This document shows, one piece after another, positions 23,876-32,787 of a DNA stretch of 64,000 nucleotides. The stretch is from Planctomycetales bacterium. GTDB taxonomy: Bacteria > Planctomycetota > Planctomycetia > Isosphaerales > Isosphaeraceae. The stretch's first letter is position 1; each line of letters opens with the position of its first letter. The stretch is from the NCBI GenBank assembly GCA_027452145.1, contig DAIDHB010000304.1:54538-118537 (forward strand). The letters are read 5' to 3'. A program made the position numbers and the translations under genes. The notes under the pieces are model-generated. The model made no database searches and had not been told where the DNA came from. It saw only the letters and a program-made list of their open reading frames with translations.

Positions 23876-23931
23876 GGGTGGGTGAAACCCACCGAGACCA
23901 GGCCGTCGCAATCGGTGGGTTTCACCCACCC
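23876..23931. repeat. Perfect 20-bp inverted repeat (GGGTGGGTGAAACCCACC family), copy 1
   Basis: Arms at 23876-23895 and 23912-23931 are exact reverse complements with a 16-nt loop. A related, less perfect copy is at 27082-27138. Together the two bracket the hybrid kinase/response-regulator genes. This copy lies between convergent genes (23841 stop and 23973 stop). Confidence 0.9.
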
Positions 23932-23972
23932 TACAAGTGCGTTTCCGGGCCTTCCGGGACGGACCATCAGTC

Positions 23973-24365
23973 TCAAGTCGACTCGCCGCCTCCGTTCGGC
24001 CTCGCCGCCAGCAGCGCCTCGATCGTGGCCACCAGGCGGGGGAAATCGACGGGCTTGCTGTCGTACTCGTCGCAACCCGCCTGGAGGGCCTTTTCGCGGT
24101 CGCCGGCCATCGCGTGGGCCGTCAGCGCGATGACGGGTAGAGTGCGGCCGCGCGGGTCGGAGCGGATGCGGCGAACGACCTCCCAGCCGTCCAGCTCGGG
24201 CAGGCTCATGTCGAGCAGCACGAGGTCATACTCGCCCCGCAGCGCCATCGCCAGCCCCTGCTGGCCGTCGATCGCGATCGAGACCTCGTAGCCCTTGCGG
24301 CTGAGGCGCCGCGACAGCATGTCGCGGTTCATCTCATTGTCTTCGACCAGCAGGATCCGCGGCAT
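23973..24365 (-). CDS. Stand-alone receiver-domain response regulator
   Basis: 130 aa consisting of one receiver domain: acidic E8/D9 pocket (LLVEDNEMNRDML), phospho-acceptor D52 (LVLLDMSLPELDG), T in ALTAHAM and Lys in SKPVDFP. No output domain. Its start lies inside the last codons of the upstream hybrid kinase gene (32-bp overlap), so it is the kinase's co-translated partner. Its first 25 residues closely resemble the receiver of the RsbU-type protein at 27151-28431 (both contain NRDMLSRRL), suggesting local duplication. Confidence 0.92.
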   Translation of the reverse strand: MPRILLVEDNEMNRDMLSRRLSRKGYEVSIAIDGQQGLAMALRGEYDLVLLDMSLPELDGWEVVRRIRSDPRGRTLPVIALTAHAMAGDREKALQAGCDEYDSKPVDFPRLVATIEALLAARPNGGGEST

Positions 24366-27027
24366 GCGCGTCGGCCTCTACCTCGGGGTTGGGATGAATG
24401 TCGAGGGACGCCGACGGCGACCCGTTGCCCGCCGCCGCGGGCCGGCGGCGACGCGCGTGCGCGGCCACCTCGAGGCGGATCCGTTGCTGGAGCTCGCGCC
24501 GCGAGGTCGAGCCTTTTTCGAGGATGCCGCAGGCCCGCCCGTGCAGCCAGTCGCGCTCGCGGCCGGACAGGTCCTTCGCCGTCACCACGAGGATCGGGAT
24601 CGACCGCCGGGATTCGTCGCGGCCCAGCTCCTCGGCGAAGTGGAATCCGTCGAGCTCGGGCATCATCAGGTCCAGGATGATCAGGTCGGGACTCTGGCTC
24701 TCGACCTGCTCGAGACCCTGCCGGCCGTCACTCGCCTCGACCACCGACCAGCCGGCGGACTCGAGCACCTGGCGGACGAGCTGCCGGCAATCCTCGTCGT
24801 CGTCCACCACCAGCGCAGTGCCGGCGGGCCGATGGCGGTTGAGCACCTCGGCCAGCCGGCGGCGGTCGATCGGCTTGGTGAGATAGTCAGCCGCTCCCAG
24901 CGAGAACGCCAGGTTGCGGTCGTCGACGATCGACACCATGACGACGGGGATTTCCGCCAGCTCGGAGTCGGCCTTGAGCGCCCCCAGCACCGACCAGCCG
25001 TCCATCCTGGGCATCATCACGTCCAGGGTGATCAGGTCGGGGCGGAGCTCGCGGGCCAGCTCCAGGCCCTCGGCGCCGCCTGAGGCATAACAGACGCTGT
25101 AACCCTCCTTCTCAACCGCGCGCCGCACCAGGTCGCGGACGTTCGCATCGTCGTCGATCACGAGGACCACGCCGGCCGATCCCGATCCCGACCCCGACCC
25201 CGAGGGCAGGGCGGCCGGCGTTTCGGCCGGACGAGCGGACTCGCGGATCGGCGAGACCCGGTCGGGCAGGGTGATGGTGAACGTCGTCCCGCGGCCCCAC
25301 TCGCTGTCGACCTCGACGTCGCCACCCATCATCTGGCAGAACCGCCGGGTGATCGTCAGGCCCAGTCCCGTGCCGCCGTATTTCCGGGTCGTCGAGGCAT
25401 CCGCCTGCGAGAACGGCCGGAACAGCCGGGCAACCTGATCGGGCGACATGCCGATCCCCGTGTCCCGCACGCGGAAGACGATCAGGGCCCGGCCGTCGGT
25501 CCCGGCCGGCTGGCGGGCGACCTCCAGGCGGATCGTCCCGCCCGTCGTGAACTTGCAGGCGTTCGACAGCAGGTTCAAGAGCGCTTGCCGGGCCTTCGAC
25601 TGGTCGGTCCGCATCGTGCCCAGGTCGTCCGGGCAGTCGACCTCGAGCGTGTTTCCGTTGGAATCGACCAGCGGCCGGATCGTGTCGACCACCCCGGCGG
25701 CCAGATCGGCGACGCGGAACGTCTCGAGGTACAGGTCCATCTTGCCTGCCTCGATCTTCGACAGGTCGAGGACGTCGTTGATCAGCCCCAGCAGGTTCTT
25801 GCCGGCGGAGAGGATTTTTTTCAGGTCGGGCGCCATGCCGATCTCGTCGGACTCGTCGAGGTCCTCGAGGAGCATCTCGCTGTAGCCGATGATGGCGTTG
25901 AGCGGCGTGCGGAGTTCATGGCTCATGTTGGCGAGGAACGTGCTCTTGGCCCGGCTGGCTGCCTCGGCCGAGTCCTTGGCCTGGTGGAGCTCGGCCTCGT
26001 AGCGCAGGCGGTCGGAGATGTCGCGGATGAACGCGGTGAACAGCGGCGGGCCGTCGATGCTCACCCGGTTGATCGCGACCTCGACCGGGATCTCCGAGCC
26101 GTCGGCGCGGCAGGCGGTCAGCTCGACCCGACGGCCGAGGACCGGCCCCTCGCCCGTCGCCAGGAAGTTCGCCAGTCCGCGACGGTGGGCCTCGCGCTGA
26201 TCGGGCGGGATGATCAGGTCGGCAAGCTCGGAACCGAGGGCACGAGAGCGCGGGTAGCCGAAGGTCCGCTCGGCCGCCGGGTTGAACTCGACAATCCGGC
26301 CGCGGTGGTCCATCGCGACGACGGCATCGAGCGAGGATTCCAGGATGGCCGCCTCGCGCGCCGCGAACCGACGGATCGTCAGGTCCGAGAGCCGCCGCAA
26401 GGCCGCGCCGCTCCAGATCGAATAGGCCGTCGTCGCCACGAGCGCCAGCGCCAGCAGCGAGACGACCGCAAAGGTGCCGACGGTCCACCAGACGCTCTCC
26501 TCGGCCTGGCGGGTGCGAACGGTCAGCAGCCGTTCCTCCTCGCGCTTCAGCTCGGCGAGCTGCGAGCGCAGGGCGTCCTCGCTGCGCCGTTCGGGCGCGT
26601 CGGCGACTGCCCCCTGCGCCGGGCCGAGCCCGCGCTCGCGGCGCAGACCGGCGACCCGGCGGAGCTCATCGAGCCGGGTCCGCAGCGTCCGCTCCAGGGT
26701 CAGGATTCGGGGCGCCTGATACTGGTTGTCGCCCGCCAGCTCGCGAAGCTCGGCCATCGCGCGGTCCGCCTCGGCGGCCGCGCCGTCGAGCCGGTGCATG
26801 TGCTGATCGTCGGCCGTCAGCAGGTAGCCGCGCTGCGCGGCCTCGGCGTCGCCGATCGCGGCGCCCAGCTCGTCGACGACGTTGAGCACCTGGTGGGTGT
26901 GGATCACCCAGCGCCCGCTCCGGATCAGGTTGCGGAGGTTGGCGAACGTCACCACGGCGTTGAGCGCCAGCACGGCGATCGCGAACCCCAGGCCGACGGT
27001 CAGGATGCGCTTGATGGACCAGCTCAT
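24334..27027 (-). CDS. Hybrid sensor histidine kinase with two C-terminal receivers
   Basis: 897 aa from ATG 27027 (GGTGAG 5 bp upstream). Order: membrane helix (about 8-30); CHASE3-like helical sensor (about 40-175, with the AAQRGYLLTAD motif); membrane helix (about 185-210); PAS (about 225-345, with the IVEFNPAAERTFGY motif); HisKA with His370 in NMSHELRTPLNAIIGYSEML; HATPase with NLLSNACKFT, DTGIGM and GTGLGLTI. A Ser-Gly repeat linker follows, then two receivers (LDVMMPRMDG and LDLMMPELDG). It acts as a phosphorelay kinase, passing phosphate to its own receivers and probably to the single receiver encoded next. The signal is unknown. Confidence 0.93.
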   Translation of the reverse strand: MSWSIKRILTVGLGFAIAVLALNAVVTFANLRNLIRSGRWVIHTHQVLNVVDELGAAIGDAEAAQRGYLLTADDQHMHRLDGAAAEADRAMAELRELAGDNQYQAPRILTLERTLRTRLDELRRVAGLRRERGLGPAQGAVADAPERRSEDALRSQLAELKREEERLLTVRTRQAEESVWWTVGTFAVVSLLALALVATTAYSIWSGAALRRLSDLTIRRFAAREAAILESSLDAVVAMDHRGRIVEFNPAAERTFGYPRSRALGSELADLIIPPDQREAHRRGLANFLATGEGPVLGRRVELTACRADGSEIPVEVAINRVSIDGPPLFTAFIRDISDRLRYEAELHQAKDSAEAASRAKSTFLANMSHELRTPLNAIIGYSEMLLEDLDESDEIGMAPDLKKILSAGKNLLGLINDVLDLSKIEAGKMDLYLETFRVADLAAGVVDTIRPLVDSNGNTLEVDCPDDLGTMRTDQSKARQALLNLLSNACKFTTGGTIRLEVARQPAGTDGRALIVFRVRDTGIGMSPDQVARLFRPFSQADASTTRKYGGTGLGLTITRRFCQMMGGDVEVDSEWGRGTTFTITLPDRVSPIRESARPAETPAALPSGSGSGSGSAGVVLVIDDDANVRDLVRRAVEKEGYSVCYASGGAEGLELARELRPDLITLDVMMPRMDGWSVLGALKADSELAEIPVVMVSIVDDRNLAFSLGAADYLTKPIDRRRLAEVLNRHRPAGTALVVDDDEDCRQLVRQVLESAGWSVVEASDGRQGLEQVESQSPDLIILDLMMPELDGFHFAEELGRDESRRSIPILVVTAKDLSGRERDWLHGRACGILEKGSTSRRELQQRIRLEVAAHARRRRPAAAGNGSPSASLDIHPNPEVEADAHAADPAGRRQ

Positions 27028-27081
27028 GCGGCTCACCGGGTCGATTGGGGAAGTCGGTTTCGGCAGGGCGGTCGGACGGCA

Positions 27082-27138
27082 TAGGGTGGGCATTGCCCAC
27101 CGGTCGAGGCCCTCAATCGGTGGGTTTCACCCACTCTA
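27082..27138. repeat. Imperfect 23-bp inverted repeat (same family as 23876-23931), copy 2
   Basis: Arms at 27082-27104 and 27116-27138 share the AGGGTGGG...CCCACC plan and the ATCGGTGGGTTTCACCCAC right arm found at 23911-23929. It lies between the RsbU-type gene and the hybrid kinase gene, both on the minus strand. Confidence 0.8.
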
Positions 27139-27150
27139 CAAGATGGAATC

Positions 27151-28431
27151 TCAAGCCGGCGGGCCGAGATACTCGACGGCCACGAGGGAGACATCGTCGC
27201 GCAGGCCGGCCTGGCCGCTCCAGCGGCCGAGCTCGGCGAGGAGCGCGGCGATGGCGCCGTCCAGGGATTCGCCGCGGGATCGTTCAAAAACCTCGAGCAT
27301 CCGCTCGCCGCCGAACGCCTGGCTGTCGCCGTCCATGGCCTCGGGGATGCCGTCGGAGTACAGGAAGATGCGGTCGCCCGGGGCCATCATCAGCACCTTC
27401 TCCTCATACGGCTGGTCGGCCAGCCCGATCGGGAAGCCGCGGACGTCGTGGATGCGGCCGGGGCCCGAGGCCGGAAGGTGGGCCACGCCCGGATGGCCGG
27501 CGGAGACGTACCGGAACGCGCCCGTCGCCGCGTCGAGCACCCCGTAGACCATCGTGAAATACTGCTCGGTTGCCTCGTCGAAGGGGAACATGCGGTTGAG
27601 CCGGTCGGCCACCACGGCGGGGGCCATCGGCCGGCCGGACCGACCGTTCCCGTTCGCCGATCCCGACTCCTCCGCCCGCAGCAGCGACGCCGGGTCCGAC
27701 GGCGGCGACAGCACCCGGCTGAGCGAGACCGAGAGCAACGCCGACGCCACGCCGTGGCCGCTCACGTCGAAGACGTAGAGCGCGGCGTGGTTTTCATCGA
27801 GGGCGAAGACATTCAGCCCGTCGCCGGCCAGCTCGTCGCACGGCCGGTAGTGCCAGGCGAACCGGGCGCCCTCCAGCCTCGGCTCGCCGCGCGGGAGGAA
27901 GGTTTCCTGGATTCGCGCCGCCGCGTCCAGGTCGCGGCGCATCCGGCGATTCACCTCGGCCAGGCGATTGTTGGCCTCGGTCAGGTCGCTGTTCCGCTGC
28001 TCCAGGCGACGCTCGAGACGAGTCGCTTCCTCGACGGCCCGCTTGAGCGAGAGATGAGCCTGGATCCGCGCCAGCACCACGGGGAAATCCAGCGGCTTCG
28101 AGACATAATCATTGGCGCCCAACCGCAGCGCCTCGACGACGTCGCTGCTGTCCGACAGCGCCGTGGCCATGATGATCGGGAGCTGGGTCGCCGGATGCGC
28201 CTGCCGGAGCTCGCGCAGGACCTCCAGCCCGCTCAGGCCGGGCATAAGCACGTCAAGCAGCACCAGGTCGAACGAGTGCTCTCGCACCAGCTCGATCGCC
28301 CGGCTACCGTCCCTGGCGACCGTGACGACGAAGCCCTTCCGCTCGAGCCGGCGCGATAGCATGTCGCGGTTTGCCTCGTCGTCGTCGACGACGAGCAGCG
28401 TGCCCGATGGGCTGGTCATGTTGAGATCCAT
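27151..28431 (-). CDS. Receiver-linked PP2C phosphatase (RsbU/SpoIIE type)
   Basis: 426 aa. Receiver domain (about 10-130) with D16/D17, phospho-acceptor D60 (LVLLDVLMPGLSG) and Lys in VSKPLDFP; a coiled-coil linker (about 140-185, EEATRLERRLEQRNSDLTEA); then a SpoIIE/PP2C phosphatase domain (about 200-424) with FALDENHAALYVFDVSGHG, metal-binding Asp residues and GDRIFLYSDGIPEAMD. Such proteins dephosphorylate anti-sigma-factor antagonists in partner-switching pathways. No RsbV/RsbW is nearby. Start could be M1 (28431) or M5 (28419). It forms a signalling cluster with the kinase and receiver downstream. Confidence 0.92.
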   Translation of the reverse strand: MDLNMTSPSGTLLVVDDDEANRDMLSRRLERKGFVVTVARDGSRAIELVREHSFDLVLLDVLMPGLSGLEVLRELRQAHPATQLPIIMATALSDSSDVVEALRLGANDYVSKPLDFPVVLARIQAHLSLKRAVEEATRLERRLEQRNSDLTEANNRLAEVNRRMRRDLDAAARIQETFLPRGEPRLEGARFAWHYRPCDELAGDGLNVFALDENHAALYVFDVSGHGVASALLSVSLSRVLSPPSDPASLLRAEESGSANGNGRSGRPMAPAVVADRLNRMFPFDEATEQYFTMVYGVLDAATGAFRYVSAGHPGVAHLPASGPGRIHDVRGFPIGLADQPYEEKVLMMAPGDRIFLYSDGIPEAMDGDSQAFGGERMLEVFERSRGESLDGAIAALLAELGRWSGQAGLRDDVSLVAVEYLGPPA

Positions 28432-28756
28432 GGGCCCGCGCCGCGCGGCAGAATCGCCCCGATCGCCGGGGGAATCCGCCCGCGACGGCCCTGGGAAGCC
28501 CGGAGGTTGTTGGAGAAATCACGCCGAACGCTCGAGCCTCTCCGTGCCCTCGACCGCCCGGTGACCCCTCGTCCGACGTGGGATGACGGGTCGAGCTCGC
28601 GCCTGTCCTCAACCTACCGATGCAAGTGGTGTGCCAGGTCATCAGCCGCCCCTCCAGAGAACGAGGATGGGCCCTGGCCGTCGATTGCGATCCGCAACCC
28701 AGTCCGTCACAATGGGCCCATCGCTGACAGTTGTAAAAGTAGCATGGGCGGAATCG

Positions 28757-29731
28757 ATGAGAAACCTGGGCTGGCTGGTGCTGGCGATCGTCGCGGCGTA
28801 CGGCTGCGCGGTGGCCGCGCTTCTGCTGCGCCGGGGGGGGCGGGACAGGGCGTGTGCTTTCGGCGGCTGGGGCTTCGTGGCGATGACATTCGCCTGCCCG
28901 CTGCTCATCCCGGCCGCGAGTTCCGGGCTACGAGCCGGGGCCGCGTTCTTCGCGGCCGACGTCATGTTCAAGCTCGTGGACATCTTTCGCCGCCGGAGCC
29001 GCTCGGGGTGGAAGGCGGGGCTACGCCAGGATCTCTGGTTCCTGATTCCATTCCCGGTGTTCGCAGTCGTTCATCCCGACCTCAGGAGGCGGCTGCGGCA
29101 CGCCGAGAGCCCCTGGCCGCAGGTCGGACGAATCCTGGGCGGCATCGCCGGATGTGTCCTGGCGGTCCTGGCCCTCCGGATGCTCACACGCCTGGACCCG
29201 GTCCGATCGAGCTTCGCGCTAAACCACGCCGCGATGCTGGTGACCTTCGTGGTGGCGATCGAATCGATCTCGCGAGCCGTCTGCGGGCTCGAGCGACTGG
29301 CGGGATTCGACACCAGGCCGGTCATCCGCAATGCCTATCTGTCGCGGACGGTAGGCGAATTCTGGCAGCGGTATAACGACCGGGTGCACACCTGGTTTTA
29401 CCACAACGTGTTCCTGCCGACCGGGGGCCGGCGCGCGCCCGCGCGTTCGATCCTGCTGGTGTTCCTGGTCAGCGGGCTCATGCACGAGGTGCCATTCACG
29501 GTGGCGACCTCGCGCCTGACCGGCTACCAGCTCGCTTTCTTCGCGATCCAGGGGCCGGCGGCGCTCGCGTCGGGTTCACTCGAGCGTCTGGCCCGCCGCG
29601 GCGGGCTCGCGGGCCGGGTCGCGGCGCACGGCTCGACCATTCTCTTCCTCGCCGTCACGTCCGTCCTCTTCTTCGACGGGATGAGCCGGATCTTCCCGTT
29701 TGTCTACTCGGCACCGTCGCCACTGCGGTAG
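28757..29731 (+). CDS. MBOAT-like / wax-synthase-type membrane acyltransferase
   Basis: 324 aa, multi-spanning. The C-terminal half matches the wax synthase-like MBOAT domain: SRTVGEFWQRYNDRVHTWFY, then RSILLVFLVSGLMHEV with the conserved His at residue 243. About seven or eight hydrophobic helices are visible (NLGWLVLAIVAAYGCAVAAL; AHGSTILFLAVTSVLFF). Family members transfer acyl groups to hydroxylated acceptors in the membrane; substrate unknown. ATG 28757 is preferred (GGGCGGA upstream, helix starts at once) over in-frame ATG 28712. It is divergent from the RsbU-type gene and followed by a cupin gene. Confidence 0.85.
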   Translation: MRNLGWLVLAIVAAYGCAVAALLLRRGGRDRACAFGGWGFVAMTFACPLLIPAASSGLRAGAAFFAADVMFKLVDIFRRRSRSGWKAGLRQDLWFLIPFPVFAVVHPDLRRRLRHAESPWPQVGRILGGIAGCVLAVLALRMLTRLDPVRSSFALNHAAMLVTFVVAIESISRAVCGLERLAGFDTRPVIRNAYLSRTVGEFWQRYNDRVHTWFYHNVFLPTGGRRAPARSILLVFLVSGLMHEVPFTVATSRLTGYQLAFFAIQGPAALASGSLERLARRGGLAGRVAAHGSTILFLAVTSVLFFDGMSRIFPFVYSAPSPLR

Positions 29732-29814
29732 GCCCGGGACCCGCGAGCCGTGCTCGTGGGTCCTCGACGGGCTTTGCATCGGGGGCTATGCTACGACCTG
29801 AACAGGAGACCGAG

Positions 29815-30210
<396 letters not shown>

Positions 30211-30260
30211 GCCGTCGCGCGGCGGACGGGCCTGGCGAACCCGGCCCGTCCGTGCAATCC

Positions 30261-31589
30261 TCACGCGCCGGACGTCGGCGGATCGGCCTCCCGCGCCAGG
30301 GGTAGCTCGATCGTGACGACGAGGCCGGGGTGGCCGTTGGCCGAGGAGATCCGGCCGCCGTGCAGTGCCACCGCGCGCCGGGCGATCGACAATCCCAGTC
30401 CGATGCCCCCGCTGGCGCGGCTGCGGTCCCCCTCGACGCGGAAGAATGGGTCGAAGATGGCCTCGAGCATCTCCTCCGGGACGCCGGGCCCCTGGTCGCG
30501 CACGACGATCGCCGCGGCCTGCTCGCGGCGAGTCGCGACGACCTCGACCTCGGTGCCGGCCGGGGCGTGGCGGATGGCGTTGCGGACCAGGTTCTCGATG
30601 GCGCGGCGGAGCAGCTCGCGATCGCCGCGGATCGAGCCGGGCGCCTCGGCGCGGAGCGCCAGCCGCGTGCCGACCGCCTCGGCCTCCACGCCGCAGTCGT
30701 ATACCAGGTCGCGCAGCAGCTCGTCCAGGACGACCAGTTCCGTCGGACGGGCCGATGGGTCGCCCTCGGCGCGGGTCAACTGGAGCAGCTCGTCGACCAG
30801 CGTCGAGAGCCGGACCACCTCGCGCTGGATCCGGCCGAGCGAGGCCGCGCGGTCCTCGCCCGACCGCGCCAGGTCCACGGCCACGTCCAGCCGCGCCAGG
30901 GGTGAGCGCAGCTCGTGCGAGACGTCCTGGAGCAGCCGCCGCTCGGCCGCCAGCAGGGTGGCGATCCGACCGGCCATCTCGTCGAACGCCCGTGAGAGCT
31001 CGCCGATCTCGTCGCGACGCCGGGATGCAGCCCGCGCCGACAGGTCGCCTCGCCCGAACCGATCCACCACCCGGCGCAGGTGCCGCAGCGGCGTGATCAG
31101 GTGCACGGCCAGGATCGAGCCCATGCCGACGATCACCAGCACGATCGCGCCGTAGTACGGCAGGATGTTGGGCGGCTCGAACCACGGGCGGACGATCGTG
31201 ATGAACCGGTATTTTCCCCCACGCGGCTTGCCGGCGAAGATGATGCGGCCGTCGGGCAATCGCGGCGGCCCCGCGCGGGGCGACCTGTGCCGGAGCAGGT
31301 CCGACCGGTCATCGCCCGTGATCAGGTCGCGGCCGTGCGCGTCGGTCAAGAGGTGCTCGCCGGGCACCCGGTCATCGAGGCGCCGCAGGTGCTCCGCCAG
31401 GCCCGCGGCCCCTCGCTCCTCGTACGACCGGCAGACCTCGTCCTCGGCCAGCTCGATCATGCGCCGGAACGGGTCGCCGGCCGGCGGGCTCCGCCGGATC
31501 ATTGTGTGTGCGATCGCCCAGTACGCCACCAGGGACAGCGCGAACGTGCCGATCGACCAGACGAGAACCTTGGCGAAGATCGACCGCAT
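30261..31589 (-). CDS. Membrane sensor histidine kinase (CpxA/EnvZ-like)
   Basis: 442 aa. Membrane helix (about 8-30), a periplasmic domain (about 31-160), second helix (ILPYYGAIVLVIVGMGSILA), HAMP (about 185-240; RVVDRFGRGDLSARAASRR), HisKA with His225 (LLQDVSHELRSPLARLDVA), HATPase with NLVRNAIRHAPAG, DQGPGVPEEML and GGIGLGLSIARR. Start codon is 3 bp after the stop of the OmpR-type regulator, so the two are one operon. It probably senses envelope conditions; the signal is unknown. Confidence 0.93.
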   Translation of the reverse strand: MRSIFAKVLVWSIGTFALSLVAYWAIAHTMIRRSPPAGDPFRRMIELAEDEVCRSYEERGAAGLAEHLRRLDDRVPGEHLLTDAHGRDLITGDDRSDLLRHRSPRAGPPRLPDGRIIFAGKPRGGKYRFITIVRPWFEPPNILPYYGAIVLVIVGMGSILAVHLITPLRHLRRVVDRFGRGDLSARAASRRRDEIGELSRAFDEMAGRIATLLAAERRLLQDVSHELRSPLARLDVAVDLARSGEDRAASLGRIQREVVRLSTLVDELLQLTRAEGDPSARPTELVVLDELLRDLVYDCGVEAEAVGTRLALRAEAPGSIRGDRELLRRAIENLVRNAIRHAPAGTEVEVVATRREQAAAIVVRDQGPGVPEEMLEAIFDPFFRVEGDRSRASGGIGLGLSIARRAVALHGGRISSANGHPGLVVTIELPLAREADPPTSGA

Positions 31590-31592
31590 CGC

Positions 31593-32315
31593 TCACCACC
31601 CCCGACCCGGCCCGTCGCCCGCGCTGAACATGTAGCCGACGCTCCGCACCGTCCGGATCAAGGAGCCGTGCTCGCCGAGCTTCTTCCGCAGGTTGCTCAT
31701 GTGCACGTCCAGGCTTCGGTCGAATCGCGACGACCGGCGGCGGTACAGGGCGACCGACAGCTCGTCGCGCGAGACGGCGCGCCCCGCGGCGTGGACCAGG
31801 AACTCGAGGATGTCGTACTCGACCGTGGTGAGCGTCAACTCGTCGCCGTCGAGAAATGCCTCGCGCGCCGAGGGCCGCAGCCGGACCGGGCCCGCCGCGA
31901 GCACCTCGATCTCCCTCGAGGGCTCCCCCGTGCGCCGGAGCACCGCCCTGACGCGCGCCAGCAGCTCGGCCGTACCGAAGGGCTTGGGCAGATAATCGTC
32001 GGCGCCGGCGTTCAGGCCCGCCACGCGGTCGTCCTGCGCGGTGCGCGCCGTCAGCATGATGACCGGGACCCGGCTCTGGCGGCGGACCAGCCGTAGCATC
32101 GCCAGGCCGTCCAGGTCCGGCAGCATCACGTCGAGCAGCACCAGGTCGTGCCCGCCATCCAGCGCCCGCGCCAGCCCATGCCGGCCGTCGTTCGCCGTCT
32201 CCACGCGGATGCCCCGCCGGCCGAAGAACTCCTGGAGCATCTCGCACAGCTCGACATCGTCGTCCACCAGAAGCAGTGACACGCCGGCTTCGGGACCGGA
32301 CTTTCCCTCGGCCAT
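31593..32315 (-). CDS. OmpR/PhoB-family response regulator
   Basis: 240 aa from ATG 32315 (GGAGAG upstream); ATG 32330 in frame would add five residues. Receiver: D18-D20 acidic pocket, phospho-acceptor D62 (LVLLDVMLPDLDG), T in MLTARTA and Lys in LPKPFGT. C-terminal winged helix (about 145-235) with LTTVEYDILEFLVHAAGRAV, DVHMSNLRKKLG and IRTVRSVGYMF. It is a DNA-binding partner of the adjacent kinase. Upstream sequence to 32787 holds no gene and probably carries its promoter. Confidence 0.94.
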   Translation of the reverse strand: MAEGKSGPEAGVSLLLVDDDVELCEMLQEFFGRRGIRVETANDGRHGLARALDGGHDLVLLDVMLPDLDGLAMLRLVRRQSRVPVIMLTARTAQDDRVAGLNAGADDYLPKPFGTAELLARVRAVLRRTGEPSREIEVLAAGPVRLRPSAREAFLDGDELTLTTVEYDILEFLVHAAGRAVSRDELSVALYRRRSSRFDRSLDVHMSNLRKKLGEHGSLIRTVRSVGYMFSAGDGPGRGW

Positions 32316-32330
32316 GCTTCTCTCCACCAT

Positions 32331-32787
32331 TGGACCCCTTCCCTCGCCGCTCGTCCTGTCGCGCCGCCCGCCGCCCCTGGCCAGTCCTCGGCCGCGCGGT
32401 CCCGCCCCGGCACTCGCGTCCTCCGCAAGGCGACCAGGGCCCGCGCCATCCCAATGTCCCAACAGAATAGTAGTAGCGGTATCCAGCCCGCGCCCTGCCG
32501 CGAAAAAACCTGGAACACCCCAATTACCTGGGTTGGTATGCCGGCATGGCAGCAGGTCAGGCTTTCCAGGCGGGGGGAAAGTGGATCGTCCGTGATCGGG
32601 CGGGAGGAAGCCCGGAGAGGTGAAGGTCGTCTGGTCGAAAACTCGAACAGGGCCGGGTTGCGGACGATCCGCCCCCCGGCCCTCCGAGCGTCTTCGAGGA
32701 TGTCAAGGCACGCTCTCCTCGCCCTCGAGGGGCTCGGGAAGCGCCGGCTCGCCGCCGGCCGCCGTCGCGATCGCGGCGACCGGCCGA
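32331..32787. other. Gene-free stretch between two minus-strand genes
   Basis: No coding frame with support. It contains GGTCAGGCTTTCC (about 32556-32568), a word from the 21002-21060 palindrome arm, now followed by non-matching sequence, so possibly a decayed copy. An A-run (GCGAAAAAACC, about 32500) is the only low-GC patch. Confidence 0.5.
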
